Positions 1 through 8,365 of a stretch of 64,000 nucleotides of DNA are shown piece by piece. The notes under the pieces were generated by a model. It ran no database searches and was not told the DNA's origin. It worked only from the letters and a program-made list of their open reading frames with translations. Each line of letters opens with the position of its first letter. Positions within the stretch are counted from its first letter, which is position 1. The translations under genes and the position numbers were made by a program. This DNA is from Natronocalculus amylovorans (GTDB lineage: Archaea; Halobacteriota; Halobacteria; Halobacteriales; Haloferacaceae): assembly GCF_023638035.1 (NCBI RefSeq), contig NZ_JAKRVX010000002.1, positions 310,001 through 374,000 on the forward strand, in the 5' to 3' direction.

Positions 1-257
1 ACGGAGAAGGCAGGTTTGAGATTACCGAAAAGCGGTACGATCAGCTCGAAGCGAACAATCAAGTGCTATTTCGCTACTGTGACAAAGACGGAAATAGTAC
101 CGATGACGCAAACCCCAATGGTTCAACCGGAAACGTCGCGGGAATTCTTGGAACATCAGAGACGGTTGCTGTGTTGATGCCGCATCCAGAACGCGCAACA
201 CTGCCTGACATTGGTGGCACAGATGGCGAAGGTATTCTTCACGGATTCGCCGAATAA
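1..257 (+). CDS. purQ: Phosphoribosylformylglycinamidine synthase subunit PurQ, 3' end only
   Basis: C-terminal part of the glutaminase subunit of FGAM synthase (purine biosynthesis, step 4), which releases ammonia from glutamine for PurL. The reading frame is open from base 3 and ends at TAA 255-257; the 5' end lies outside the window. The visible protein starts with GEGRF, as in the IAHGEGRF stretch of PurQ, and holds NPNGS, a GNVAGI-like stretch and MPHPERA, whose His and Glu complete the class I glutamine amidotransferase triad. The nucleophilic Cys would lie upstream. It converges on the KaiC-like gene with only 6 bases between the stops. Confidence 0.93.
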   Translation, partial: GEGRFEITEKRYDQLEANNQVLFRYCDKDGNSTDDANPNGSTGNVAGILGTSETVAVLMPHPERATLPDIGGTDGEGILHGFAE

Positions 258-263
258 TCCTCG

Positions 264-1811
264 CTACTCGGCTTGTGAGACGGTTGATTGAACCTGAATG
301 CCTGGTTCGCCATCATCCCGTTTTACGAGTCGGGTCACCCCTGTTTTTCCGTGCGCACCCTTGTCTAATCGGATGTATTGGAGATCGCTTTGGTCCTCTA
401 CCCATGTCTCAAATACCTGCTGGGCATCGAACACGTAGAACTCTGCAAGTCGTTCATCCATCGTTCGTGGATTCTGCACGAAAATGATTGTATCGTCATC
501 GGTAAGCAGATTCGCTTGGATCCACCCATGCTGAAAGCGAAGGTCTTTCGCAGAGAGCTCTTGCAGTGCAGTTTCAGAGTAGACGATCGGAACCGCGTCG
601 CGTGATCCGCGTCGCTCGTCGATCGATCGATAGATACGGAAGATACGTTGCATGACGTAGAATCGGTTGTGGGTCAACATACCGGTGAGCCCACGCTTGT
701 GAACACGGTAGATGTTTGGATGATCGTAATCCCAGTCCGCATACCAGTCGATAATGAACAGCCGGTTTTCATCAAGAAGCTGTCCGAGTGACGAGATCCG
801 ACTTGCAATTTTTGTCTCAACCCACTCACGACCAAGGGTTCCCGGAACAAAGATTGGCACTGCAGCGCCAGCAAGCAACGACTCGACAGCAACCTCTGCG
901 ACGATATCACTGACTCGTGCACGGCCATCGTGTGACAGCACAACGGATTGCCCCTTTGAGAGCCCACCGCCACCCAGTTCATCTAATCCAGGAACGCCGG
1001 TTTTCCAGACGCGGCCAACCGGCTGTGTTGGGGACCACCGCGAGACGACGGTTGGTCCATTTCGCGTGATTTCAAACTCATGCATCCGGGTATCGTGATC
1101 GACACCGCGAAGCTTCTCAACACGGAGATATCGGTGGTAATCACCACGGATTGGTTCATGAGAGAGACTAATAACACCGTGTGCCGCAAATCGGAGCAGT
1201 TCAGGTGCAGCAGAGCCGGTTACAGCTCCACTATCCGGCTCTTCTGCGATGAGAAGCGTTGTTGCATCAAACCGATCGGCAAAGAGTCGGATCAGCTCCA
1301 AAATATCCCGCCGGAGAAGATCGGGATTGTCAGCCATCGGGGCAATGCCTGAAAGGCTGTCAACGACAATTCGATCGACCGGCAGATACTCTGTTAGATG
1401 CTCTTCTAAATATTCCGTCGTAAACGGGGCGTAGAAATCATGTGGTCGGTCCTCATCTCGCTGGAGTTCGCTCAACATAAGCCCATCTACACCATCAATT
1501 CGTTGCCCAGGTCGTGCATGAACCGATGCGATCGAAAGGTTTGGATCGTCTAACTCAAACGAAAATGGGGCAAACGAGTCGCACAACTCTTCGCGTGTCT
1601 GTTCAGTTGTTACATAGAGTGCCCGATCGCCATCATCGAGTCCTGCTTGGAGGAACTGCATGGCGAAGGTACTCTTTCCGGTACCCGGTCCCCCCGAAAG
1701 GAGGATCGCCCGGTTCGCGGGGAACCCACCATCAAGCAGGCGATCAAGCCCAGCGTCGCCTGACGGCACTTGTGTAAGTTCGTATTCAGTCTCACCGTAT
1801 ACATCAGCCAT
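264..1811 (-). CDS. Two-domain KaiC-like RecA-superfamily ATPase
   Basis: A 515-residue protein with two KaiC/RecA-type domains. Domain 1 has Walker A GGPGTGKST (about residues 40-48), the tandem acidic residues after VTTEQ typical of KaiC, and a Walker B-like RIVVDSLSG near 150. Domain 2 starts near 272 with GVPGLDELGGGG, but its P-loop position reads SHDGRARV, without the Lys-Thr/Ser pair, so it probably does not hydrolyse ATP. Proteins of this kind are common in haloarchaea, often called HTR-like or KaiC domain proteins, and are thought to act in signalling; the partner is unknown. A TATA-like box sits about 31 bases upstream. No KaiA or KaiB gene is nearby. Confidence 0.85.
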   Translation of the reverse strand: MADVYGETEYELTQVPSGDAGLDRLLDGGFPANRAILLSGGPGTGKSTFAMQFLQAGLDDGDRALYVTTEQTREELCDSFAPFSFELDDPNLSIASVHARPGQRIDGVDGLMLSELQRDEDRPHDFYAPFTTEYLEEHLTEYLPVDRIVVDSLSGIAPMADNPDLLRRDILELIRLFADRFDATTLLIAEEPDSGAVTGSAAPELLRFAAHGVISLSHEPIRGDYHRYLRVEKLRGVDHDTRMHEFEITRNGPTVVSRWSPTQPVGRVWKTGVPGLDELGGGGLSKGQSVVLSHDGRARVSDIVAEVAVESLLAGAAVPIFVPGTLGREWVETKIASRISSLGQLLDENRLFIIDWYADWDYDHPNIYRVHKRGLTGMLTHNRFYVMQRIFRIYRSIDERRGSRDAVPIVYSETALQELSAKDLRFQHGWIQANLLTDDDTIIFVQNPRTMDERLAEFYVFDAQQVFETWVEDQSDLQYIRLDKGAHGKTGVTRLVKRDDGEPGIQVQSTVSQAE

Positions 1812-1841
1812 TGTGACGTTGTAGGTACTGGGAAGGCAAGC

Positions 1842-1850
1842 AGTATAAAC
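1842..1850 (-). promoter_or_regulatory. TATA-like promoter of the KaiC-like gene
   Basis: On the minus strand this reads GTTTATACT, centred about 35 bases upstream of the ATG at 1811, a normal distance for a haloarchaeal promoter with a very short leader. Inferred from motif and spacing only. Confidence 0.45.
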
Positions 1851-1881
1851 CCCAGCGACGGTGAATTGACAGGCTTTGTGG

Positions 1882-2958
1882 CTATCGGACGAGCGGCATA
1901 TTGTAGCTCGTCTCCGCTTCGATCACGAGCTCCCACGTTGTTTCACACTCACAGGAGACTTGCTCGAACACCGTCTCGTCTTGGCGGAGGTTGAAATCCT
2001 TGATCGCTTTTTGTACCAAATCGTCACACTCCCCACAGTTATGCGCGCCGCGATCGCTGCCATGTCCGACCGGGTCGGAGACGACGATCGCATCCGAATC
2101 AGCAGTTTCTTTGAGGGCGTGTGCAACTGACCAGAGCCACGGTGGTCGGTAGCCGCCACGGAAGAACAGCTCATCAACCATCGTGTAGCGCTGCACATTA
2201 CACGGGTTCATCGACACGGTATGGCAACCTGAGACGTCAGCACAGCGTTTAATCGAGGAGATCATATCTTCGAGTGCTTCCGGCTCCGACAGGAACGGTG
2301 GCTTCATGAGCAGATACGCTTTGACACCAGCCCCCGCAGCATCCGCTTCAGCACAAGCGGCCTCGAAATCGGAGAAGTCAAAATACTTGTTGACACAGTC
2401 GTGTCTGACACGATCGGTCGCGGTTTCTAATCCAACTGCAACATCAGTGTCGATATCATGCTGGGTGAAATCCGCCAGTTTCGCTTCGGAGACGAAATCA
2501 GGGAGTGATTCAACAACCATTCGCTCCCTATCTGAGAACGTCTCTGCGATCGCAGCGCGGGTTTCTGCGGGGACCTCACGCTCATCAAGGAATGAGCCGG
2601 AGGTGTAGATCTTGATGAGTCCACACTCTTCATCGGTGTTTTCGGCTTCGTGCTCGAGACAGACGTCAATCTGGTCCATAAGCGCGTCATGTGCGACAGT
2701 ACCGCCTTCGACTGATTCTGCAACATACCCACACATTGTGCAGCCGCCGGCACGGGCCCATCGGCAGCCACCAGTATTGAGAATAATCGTCAGGCTTTGG
2801 TAGACGCCGTTTGGGGTGTTATCCTCGTCAATCCAGACACGGGTGGGTTGGTGTGGATCGTAGTGTTTCTGTTTCTCCGAACGGATGTCGCGCATCACCG
2901 AATTGTGTGCGTCCATGCCGCGCCCGGTTTCGTACACTTCAGGGCTCGGTTTACTCAT
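1882..2958 (-). CDS. Archaeosine synthase radical SAM subunit RaSEA
   Basis: Radical SAM enzyme that works with ArcS to turn the lysine adduct of preQ0 at tRNA position 15 into archaeosine. The 358-residue protein has the unusual cluster motif CX7CX2C (Cys65, Cys73, Cys76 in GCRWARAGGCTMCGY), followed by the core with YTSGSFLDE and GLETATDRVR, and a Cys-containing C-terminal segment (NCGECDD, SCECE) that may bind a second metal. These are the marks of the RaSEA family rather than of other B12- or MiaB-type radical SAM proteins. ArcS and TgtA, the other two pathway enzymes, lie 8-12 kb downstream on the same strand. A weak TATA-like GTTTTACG lies about 30 bases before the ATG. Confidence 0.9.
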   Translation of the reverse strand: MSKPSPEVYETGRGMDAHNSVMRDIRSEKQKHYDPHQPTRVWIDEDNTPNGVYQSLTIILNTGGCRWARAGGCTMCGYVAESVEGGTVAHDALMDQIDVCLEHEAENTDEECGLIKIYTSGSFLDEREVPAETRAAIAETFSDRERMVVESLPDFVSEAKLADFTQHDIDTDVAVGLETATDRVRHDCVNKYFDFSDFEAACAEADAAGAGVKAYLLMKPPFLSEPEALEDMISSIKRCADVSGCHTVSMNPCNVQRYTMVDELFFRGGYRPPWLWSVAHALKETADSDAIVVSDPVGHGSDRGAHNCGECDDLVQKAIKDFNLRQDETVFEQVSCECETTWELVIEAETSYNMPLVR

Positions 2959-3008
2959 TACCTGTGGTATCCAACCGAGGCGTAAAACCTCACCGACACG
3001 ACTGGCAG

Positions 3009-3353
3009 CTACGTCCGTCTCGACGCGACCACAGCACCAATCGTTGCCCCAATCGCATTCAAAACGATATCAAACACTGAGAACGATCGCCACGGAATCG
3101 GTGCTTGGACGACCTCAATGAACGCACCATAACCAGTTGCAACAAGAATAGGGCCGCCGATCGCGATCGGCCATGAAAATCCAGACCACACGAGCAATCC
3201 GGCCAGTATTGCATATCCAAAGAGATGGAACACCGCAGTAGGTCCGAACATGCCGGTCGTTCCAGCATTGCTAGATACTGATGGGAGTGGAATTACAGAG
3301 GCGATAAAGAGCAAGAACATAAACCCAGATACGATCGCCCGTTCGGATGTCAT
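3009..3353 (-). CDS. VanZ-like integral membrane protein
   Basis: A 114-residue membrane protein with three to four hydrophobic segments. It carries the VanZ-like pattern: an early FHLFGYAILAGLL segment, then YGAFIEVVQAPIPWRSFSVFD in the loop (Glu and Gln before PxR, then an Asp) and a last helix DIVLNAIGATIGAVVA. The family is widespread and named after a teicoplanin-resistance gene, but in archaea there is no peptidoglycan and the function is unknown. It is divergent from the oxidoreductase gene, with a 236-base regulatory gap between them; GAATATTA at about 3382-3389 on the minus strand is a possible TATA box. Confidence 0.8.
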   Translation of the reverse strand: MTSERAIVSGFMFLLFIASVIPLPSVSSNAGTTGMFGPTAVFHLFGYAILAGLLVWSGFSWPIAIGGPILVATGYGAFIEVVQAPIPWRSFSVFDIVLNAIGATIGAVVASRRT

Positions 3354-3589
3354 TGTTCAATCAAAAGCACCAAATTGACCTAATATTCACGCTTTATTGA
3401 CAACACGATACGTAACGTTGTATGGTCACAACACGGCCGACTTTTGCTGAGTGTAATCGATTGGTTTTCTGGGCAAAACGCCGTGCATGGCTACGTAGGT
3501 AGTGTTACAACCGACGTAACCAGATGTAATTACCGCACGATGAGAACACCTAACAGGATACGGGACGAACATAACTATTGTAAATTACA
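3354..3589. promoter_or_regulatory. Divergent control region between VanZ-like gene and aor, with inverted repeats
   Basis: No gene seen in these 236 bases. TTGTAAATTACAA (3578-3590) is a perfect 6-1-6 inverted repeat whose last base is the A of the aor ATG, so a bound protein would block transcription start or translation. A second dyad, GTTAC-N7-GTAAC (3504-3520), is followed at 3525-3533 by TGTAATTAC, which repeats part of the first. Repeated GTAA/TTAC half-sites suggest an operator for one regulator. No experiment supports this here. Confidence 0.5.
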
Positions 3590-5518
3590 ATGACTGAACT
3601 AGGTGGATTTCAAGACAGAATCGGAGAAGTGGACCTCTCCTCGGGAGCAGTGAACTATCGCGGTATTGATGACGAAGACGCGAAAAAATACATCGGCGGT
3701 CGTGGGCTTGGCGTGAAATACATGTTCGAGCGCGATCCGGACATCGATCCGATGAGCGATGAGAATCGGCTGTGCTTCATGAACGGCCCGCTCACCGGAA
3801 CACAAGTTACCATGAGTGGCCGAATCGCAGTTGTGACAAAATCCCCACTCACGGGGACTGTAACTGACTCACACCACGGTGGCTGGTCCGGTGCACGATT
3901 GAAATGGTCCGGATTTGATGGTCTCATTTTCGACGGCAAAGCAGACAAGCCAGTGTATGCGGTCGTCGAAGATGGCGATGTTGAGCTTCGAGATGCGTCC
4001 CATCTGTGGGGCAAAGGTGTCCACGAAACACGTGATACGCTCGAAGAGGAGGTTGATGGTTCCTACGGAAAAAACCTCAGCCTCATGGCGATCGGCCCTG
4101 GCGGCGAAAACGGCGTCAAATACGCCTGTATCGTTAACGAAGACGATCGTGCTTCAGGCCGTGGCGGAACCGGCTGTGTGATGGGATCGAAGAATCTCAA
4201 AGCGATCGTCATTAAATCCGGTACAAAGATGCCGAAGCCAGCTGACCCAGAGACGTTTAAAAAGGGCTATCAGCAAGCGATGACGGTTATTCGTGAGTCC
4301 GATGTCACTGCACCAAACGAGGGTGGACTCTCGATGTACGGGACAAACGTGCTCATGAACGTGACCGAAGAGATGGATGGGCTTCCAACCAAGAACGGGA
4401 AGTACACCTCGACAAAATCTTATAACGAGACAGAAGGCATCGACATCGATGCAGAGCGCGTCTCCGGAGAGAACGTTCGTGAAAATATCCTTGTTGACGA
4501 ACCGACCTGTCACTCCTGTCCGGTTGCGTGCAAAAAGGAAGTTGAAGTAACGACGATGCACAAGGGTGAGGAGATGAACGTTCGGATGGAGTCCTACGAG
4601 TATGAGTCAGCATTCGCACTTGGACCGAACTCCGGGCACACCGAGCGTGACGACATTGCACTCATGATCGATCGCTGTAACGACATGGGTATCGACACGA
4701 TCGAGGTCGGAAACATGATGGCGATGGCGATGGAGATGACCGAAGAAGGCAAACTCGATGATGTTGGCGGTCTCGACTGGGGAGACTCAGAGACGATGGT
4801 CGATATGATCGAGATGGTCTCCAAACGTGAAGGTGACCTTGCAGACCTCCTTGCAGAAGGTCCACGGCGTGTGGCTGAAAAGCGAGATGCACATGGTAAT
4901 TCGCTTGCGGTCAAAGGTCAGACGATCCCAGCATATGATCCACGCTGTATGAAAGGGATGGGTATCGCGTATGCAACCTCGAACCGTGGTGCATGTCACC
5001 TTCGTGGCTACACACCTGCGGCAGAGATTCTCGGTATCCCAGAGAAAGTTGATCCATATGCATGGGAAGGAAAAGGCGAACTTACCGCTGTGTTCCAAGA
5101 TATGCACTCGATCAGTGACTCCTTCGATATCTGCAAATTCAACGCATTCGCAGAGGGTGTCGAAGAGTACGTCCTGCAGTACAACGGGATGACGGGTCTC
5201 GAGGTCACCGAAGAAGAGCTGTGGACTACTGGTGAGCGGATCTACAATCTTGAGCGCTACTACAACAACCTTGCAGGCTTTGATGGCTCCGATGACTCGC
5301 TGCCAGAGCGATTCCTTGAGGGTGAAAACGGTATTGCAGGCCAAGGCGCATCCGAAGGCGAGTTCTGTGAACTCGATGAAATGAAAGAAGAGTACTACGC
5401 GCACCGTGGCTGGGTTGACGGCGTGGTACCGGACGAGAAACTCGACGAACTTGGCATCGATATTGGGCCTGGTACCGGTGTCTCCGCGGGAGATTCCGCT
5501 GCTCCAGCAGACGACTGA
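3590..5518 (+). CDS. aor: Tungsten-containing aldehyde ferredoxin oxidoreductase
   Basis: Oxidises aldehydes to acids with ferredoxin as acceptor, using a tungstopterin and a [4Fe-4S] cluster. The 642-residue length fits the AOR family. The N-terminal domain has YIGGRGLGVKYMF and NGPLTGT, the pterin-binding start; the cluster ligands are Cys307, Cys310 and Cys314 in CHSCPVAC plus a Cys near 515 in SFDICKFNAFA. The C-terminus is acidic, with a run of Asp/Glu and Gly typical of halophiles. The true substrate of haloarchaeal AORs is mostly undefined. MobA, SAMP and a YqeC-like protein nearby support a Mo/W cofactor neighbourhood. An inverted repeat overlaps the start codon. Confidence 0.93.
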   Translation: MTELGGFQDRIGEVDLSSGAVNYRGIDDEDAKKYIGGRGLGVKYMFERDPDIDPMSDENRLCFMNGPLTGTQVTMSGRIAVVTKSPLTGTVTDSHHGGWSGARLKWSGFDGLIFDGKADKPVYAVVEDGDVELRDASHLWGKGVHETRDTLEEEVDGSYGKNLSLMAIGPGGENGVKYACIVNEDDRASGRGGTGCVMGSKNLKAIVIKSGTKMPKPADPETFKKGYQQAMTVIRESDVTAPNEGGLSMYGTNVLMNVTEEMDGLPTKNGKYTSTKSYNETEGIDIDAERVSGENVRENILVDEPTCHSCPVACKKEVEVTTMHKGEEMNVRMESYEYESAFALGPNSGHTERDDIALMIDRCNDMGIDTIEVGNMMAMAMEMTEEGKLDDVGGLDWGDSETMVDMIEMVSKREGDLADLLAEGPRRVAEKRDAHGNSLAVKGQTIPAYDPRCMKGMGIAYATSNRGACHLRGYTPAAEILGIPEKVDPYAWEGKGELTAVFQDMHSISDSFDICKFNAFAEGVEEYVLQYNGMTGLEVTEEELWTTGERIYNLERYYNNLAGFDGSDDSLPERFLEGENGIAGQGASEGEFCELDEMKEEYYAHRGWVDGVVPDEKLDELGIDIGPGTGVSAGDSAAPADD

Positions 5519-5540
5519 TCGTGCTCGCACACCAACGCTA

Positions 5541-5546
5541 TTTTTT
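5541..5546 (+). terminator. T-run after aor
   Basis: Six T residues, 22 bases after the aor stop codon. Short T-runs commonly mark transcript ends in haloarchaea; there is no clear stem before it. Confidence 0.3.
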
Positions 5547-5614
5547 GCGCGACTATGCGGCAAGCCGAGCGGCTGATCGGCAAGGATTTGTGAGCACCCA
5601 CAAAACGAACAACC

Positions 5615-6535
5615 GTGTCTGTAACTCGGAACGTCTCAATGTTTCTCTCCTTAGCGGTGCTTTGGGGGCTCTCGTTTCCAGCGATCGCCGTTGGACTTGA
5701 GTACCTGCCACCGTTGTTGTTTGCAGCGTTTCGGTATGACGTTGCAGCCGTGTTATTGCTGGTGTATGCTGTGGCCCGAACTGACGGGTGGATTCCACAT
5801 GGCCGACACAACATCCAAGCCATCGTCGGTGGGGGGCTCTTTCTTGTTGCGGGTAACGGACTGTTATTTATCGGGCAACAGACGGTCCCAAGTGGAGTGG
5901 CCTCAATCATGACGGCATTGGTTCCGATTATTACCGCACTGTGGGCGTTTTTGCTCCTTGGTGAACGAGTGTCTGCGATCGGTGCAGTTGGTGTTGCAGT
6001 TGGCTTTGTTGGGTTAGGGCTCGTGATTCAGCCCGACCCATCAAATCTTCTTGGTGGTGGTACGTTCGGCCGACTGCTGATTGTTGGGCAGGTGCTTAGC
6101 GTCTCACTTGGTGGTGTCCTCGTCCAGCGTGCTGGGCCAACAATCGATCGCGTGCCACTGACAGGCTGGTCGATGCTTGTTGGTGCGCTTACGTTGCACG
6201 TGATGAGCGGTGTTGCTGGAGAGTACCCAACAACAGCCGCACTCGGTACCGTGCCACTGTCGATGATTGTCTATCTTGGCGTCTTTTCAACCGCAGTCGC
6301 GTTCTTGATCTACTTTACAATCTTAGAGGAGCAAGGCGCGTTTGAGGCAGCCCTTGTTGGCTATTTGGTCCCCGTTGTTGCGACGATTGTCGGTGTATTC
6401 GTACTCAATGAGTCAATTAGTTGGCTCACCTTTGTCGGCTTTGGCCTCGTTGCGATCGGATTCGCTTTACTAAAACGAGAGGCCATTGTGGAGTTGCTTA
6501 GTGTCAGTCTGTCGGTTGGGTTCGGCCGTCCGTAG
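5615..6535 (+). CDS. DMT-superfamily transporter (EamA family)
   Basis: A 306-residue integral membrane protein with about ten hydrophobic segments in two repeated EamA halves. The first half has the LWGLSFPAIAVGLEYLPPLLFAAFRY opening typical of drug/metabolite transporters, and both halves end with the family pattern of a long loop and a GERVSAIGAVGVAVGF or NESISWLTFVGFGLV segment. It probably exports a metabolite or amino acid; the substrate cannot be read from sequence. GTG at 5615 gives the longest form; ATG at 5639 is an equally good start. It converges on azlD with one base between the stops. Confidence 0.85.
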   Translation: MSVTRNVSMFLSLAVLWGLSFPAIAVGLEYLPPLLFAAFRYDVAAVLLLVYAVARTDGWIPHGRHNIQAIVGGGLFLVAGNGLLFIGQQTVPSGVASIMTALVPIITALWAFLLLGERVSAIGAVGVAVGFVGLGLVIQPDPSNLLGGGTFGRLLIVGQVLSVSLGGVLVQRAGPTIDRVPLTGWSMLVGALTLHVMSGVAGEYPTTAALGTVPLSMIVYLGVFSTAVAFLIYFTILEEQGAFEAALVGYLVPVVATIVGVFVLNESISWLTFVGFGLVAIGFALLKREAIVELLSVSLSVGFGRP

Positions 6536-6536
6536 C

Positions 6537-6887
6537 TCAGATTCCAACAAGCCCGGGGCCAAATCGAATTGCCCACAAGGCACCCATTCCGATTCCAATC
6601 GTCCAGAACACATCCTCGGTTTTCCACGCAACGATCGCCGCAATGGTCGCCGCAATGACGCGGTCGTCGAGAACGGTTTCCGAAACCGTTGGTTCGATCG
6701 TCACAACTGCAGGAACGACGAGCGCAGCCAGCACTGCTGCGGGAACGTATCGAAGGACGTGTTGAACACGTTCTGGGACCTCATCGATCCGACCAAAAAA
6801 GTAGATGAACGAAAGTCGAATCGAATAGGTTGCAACACCAATGAGGATAATTGCAAGCCAAATCTGGGTGCTCGACCACGCGGTCAT
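6537..6887 (-). CDS. azlD: AzlD-family branched-chain amino acid transport subunit
   Basis: A 116-residue membrane protein with four hydrophobic helices and the pattern ATYSIRLSFIYFFGRIDEVPERVQ near the N-terminus, which is typical of AzlD. It is the small partner of AzlC in exporters of branched-chain amino acids and their analogues in the LIV-E family. The start codon overlaps the end of azlC by 4 bases, so the two are translated together. Substrate is inferred from the family only. Confidence 0.85.
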   Translation of the reverse strand: MTAWSSTQIWLAIILIGVATYSIRLSFIYFFGRIDEVPERVQHVLRYVPAAVLAALVVPAVVTIEPTVSETVLDDRVIAATIAAIVAWKTEDVFWTIGIGMGALWAIRFGPGLVGI

Positions 6888-7591
6888 CGGACCCCTCCTG
6901 CGGTTGCATCAACCACAACACCTGCAAGGATTCCGGTGACGGCAGCGATCGGCAGGTCAAGGTTCAGCGGAACACCAACAGCAACAACAATGAGCGCAAC
7001 CGCACCACCGACAACGCCTGCGGTTGTCGTTCCACGATCTTTCATGGCCGGGACCAACAGTGCAAGAAACACGAGCGGGAGGGCGAAATCCAACGCCAGC
7101 GAATCAGGAACACCTGCGCCAGCGACTGCACCAGCGATCGTTCCCAGTTGCCAGACTACCCACAGCGTGAATCCAATGCCGAAGTAGTACCACAGCCGGC
7201 TTCGTGACTCGTTTTGTGTATATTCTGCGATCGACATCGCATACGCTTGGTCGGTAAGGACATACGCAAGCACGGAGCGAACACGAACCGAAAATGCCTG
7301 AAAATACGGGGCGATCGAAGCCGAGTACATCAGCATTCGAACGTTGATCACAACTGCAGTTCCAACAACAACTGCGAGTGGGGCGTTCGAACCGATGAGA
7401 TCAATCGCTGCGAGCTGTGAGGCACCTGCAAAGACAATAATTGACATCCCAACTGCCTCACCGATCGTCATCCCAGCACCGACAGCCGTAATTCCAGCAA
7501 CAAGCGCAAAAGGAAGAATACCAAGAACGAGCGGCCCTGCTGCTTTGATGCCTGCAAGTAGATCCGGATGCAGTCGCTCACGAATCGACAT
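6884..7591 (-). CDS. azlC: AzlC-family branched-chain amino acid exporter, large subunit
   Basis: A 235-residue integral membrane protein. It has GIKAAGPLVLGILPFALVAG at the N-terminus and FAGASQLAAIDLIG, the best-conserved AzlC segment, followed by NVRMLMYSASIAPYF and LTDQAYAMS. With AzlD it forms a two-subunit exporter; in Bacillus the pair confers azaleucine resistance and moves branched-chain amino acids. The overlap of 4 bases with azlD shows a two-gene operon. No regulator such as AzlB/Lrp is next to it. Confidence 0.9.
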   Translation of the reverse strand: MSIRERLHPDLLAGIKAAGPLVLGILPFALVAGITAVGAGMTIGEAVGMSIIVFAGASQLAAIDLIGSNAPLAVVVGTAVVINVRMLMYSASIAPYFQAFSVRVRSVLAYVLTDQAYAMSIAEYTQNESRSRLWYYFGIGFTLWVVWQLGTIAGAVAGAGVPDSLALDFALPLVFLALLVPAMKDRGTTTAGVVGGAVALIVVAVGVPLNLDLPIAAVTGILAGVVVDATAGGVR

Positions 7592-7649
7592 TATCCACCA
7601 TCTTTTTCGCGGCTATGAAACCGTACCGGTCGCTGCATCGATCGCCGCG

Positions 7650-8039
7650 TTATTCATCTTCATCAGTCGTTGCGATTCCAATGACAACGACCGTTCGTAT
7701 TTCAAGTGTTGTCTCGAACTCATCGCGGCGATCGGTTGCAGTTCCAGATCGTTTGAACTGCTCAACATGCGCTCGTCGCATTGCATCGCTCGCTCGTCTG
7801 TTAACATTGAGTTTATCCCCGATGGCTTCCCAGTGATCAGATGGGACCACGAATATTTCGCGCTCGTCATCGGCGTGAATGCACTCATACTGCCGGCGGT
7901 ATGTGTCTCGTTGTGTGCTGAGATACTGCTGTGCATCTGCAAGGAGCTCCGGTAGCATACTGAGTGAGAGACTAGCTTTTGCGCCTGCCAACATGAGTGG
8001 CTGTCCGTCGATCGGGAACGGCCCGACGTCCCGTGACAC
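7650..8039 (-). CDS. Hypothetical haloarchaeal protein, third gene of the SAMP operon
   Basis: A 129-residue protein I do not recognise. It is probably soluble, with a mostly helical middle (ELLADAQQYLSTQRDTYRRQYECI), an FVVPSDHWEAIGDKL segment and a hydrophobic end (EIRTVVVIGIATTDEDE) that looks like a beta strand. The GTG start lies 2 bases after the stop of the gene before it; ATG at 7994 (MLAGAKASLS) is an alternative start. Placement directly after SAMP and the GG-ending protein suggests co-transcription, but no Mo/W or conjugation role can be read from its sequence. Confidence 0.6.
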   Translation of the reverse strand: MSRDVGPFPIDGQPLMLAGAKASLSLSMLPELLADAQQYLSTQRDTYRRQYECIHADDEREIFVVPSDHWEAIGDKLNVNRRASDAMRRAHVEQFKRSGTATDRRDEFETTLEIRTVVVIGIATTDEDE

Positions 8040-8041
8040 TA

Positions 8042-8365
8042 TTATCCACCTGCGCGCATCGCCTTTCGAGAGAACTTTTCCACAAGCTCTGAGAGTATCT
8101 GTGGCTCACCAGTGAAAATAACGGAGACCTCAGTGAGCATGATTGAGCCTGCAGGGTTTACTTTCCGATTTGAGAGTTCGGCTGTCCACCCCTCACCGAC
8201 GACCGTATCTACACCTTCGCTCTCAACGTCTGAATCCGGATCCTGTGGCTCCCCATCCACAACTGGATGCCCGCCAAGGTTGCGAAGGTAGTGCACTGCA
8301 AGGCGCTGCGAGATGCCACGGAACGATTTTTCGATCCGATCGCCACTGGTTGTGTCTCCAACCAT
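8042..8365 (-). CDS. Small protein with C-terminal Gly-Gly, co-translated with SAMP
   Basis: A 107-residue acidic protein whose start codon shares one base with the stop codon of the SAMP gene. It contains RLAVHYLRNLGGHPVVDGE, an acidic linker and an alpha/beta C-terminal part (WTAELSNRKVNPAGSIMLTEVSVIF) and ends in MRAGG. The Gly-Gly terminus is the same feature that ubiquitin-like modifiers need for activation, but no beta-grasp pattern is evident. It might be a partner domain like those attached to some bacterial MoaD proteins; I could not verify that. Function is unknown. Confidence 0.7.
   Translation of the reverse strand: MVGDTTSGDRIEKSFRGISQRLAVHYLRNLGGHPVVDGEPQDPDSDVESEGVDTVVGEGWTAELSNRKVNPAGSIMLTEVSVIFTGEPQILSELVEKFSRKAMRAGG

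Noticed and set aside
4787-5563. Long minus-strand frame opposite aor (258 codons)
   Set aside because: Antisense shadow of a strong gene, rich in Cys, Val and basic residues, not acidic as expected for a halophile.
6531-6560. GTAGCTCAG string at the end of the DMT transporter gene
   Set aside because: It is the stop region of one gene and the end of azlD; no cloverleaf can be built.
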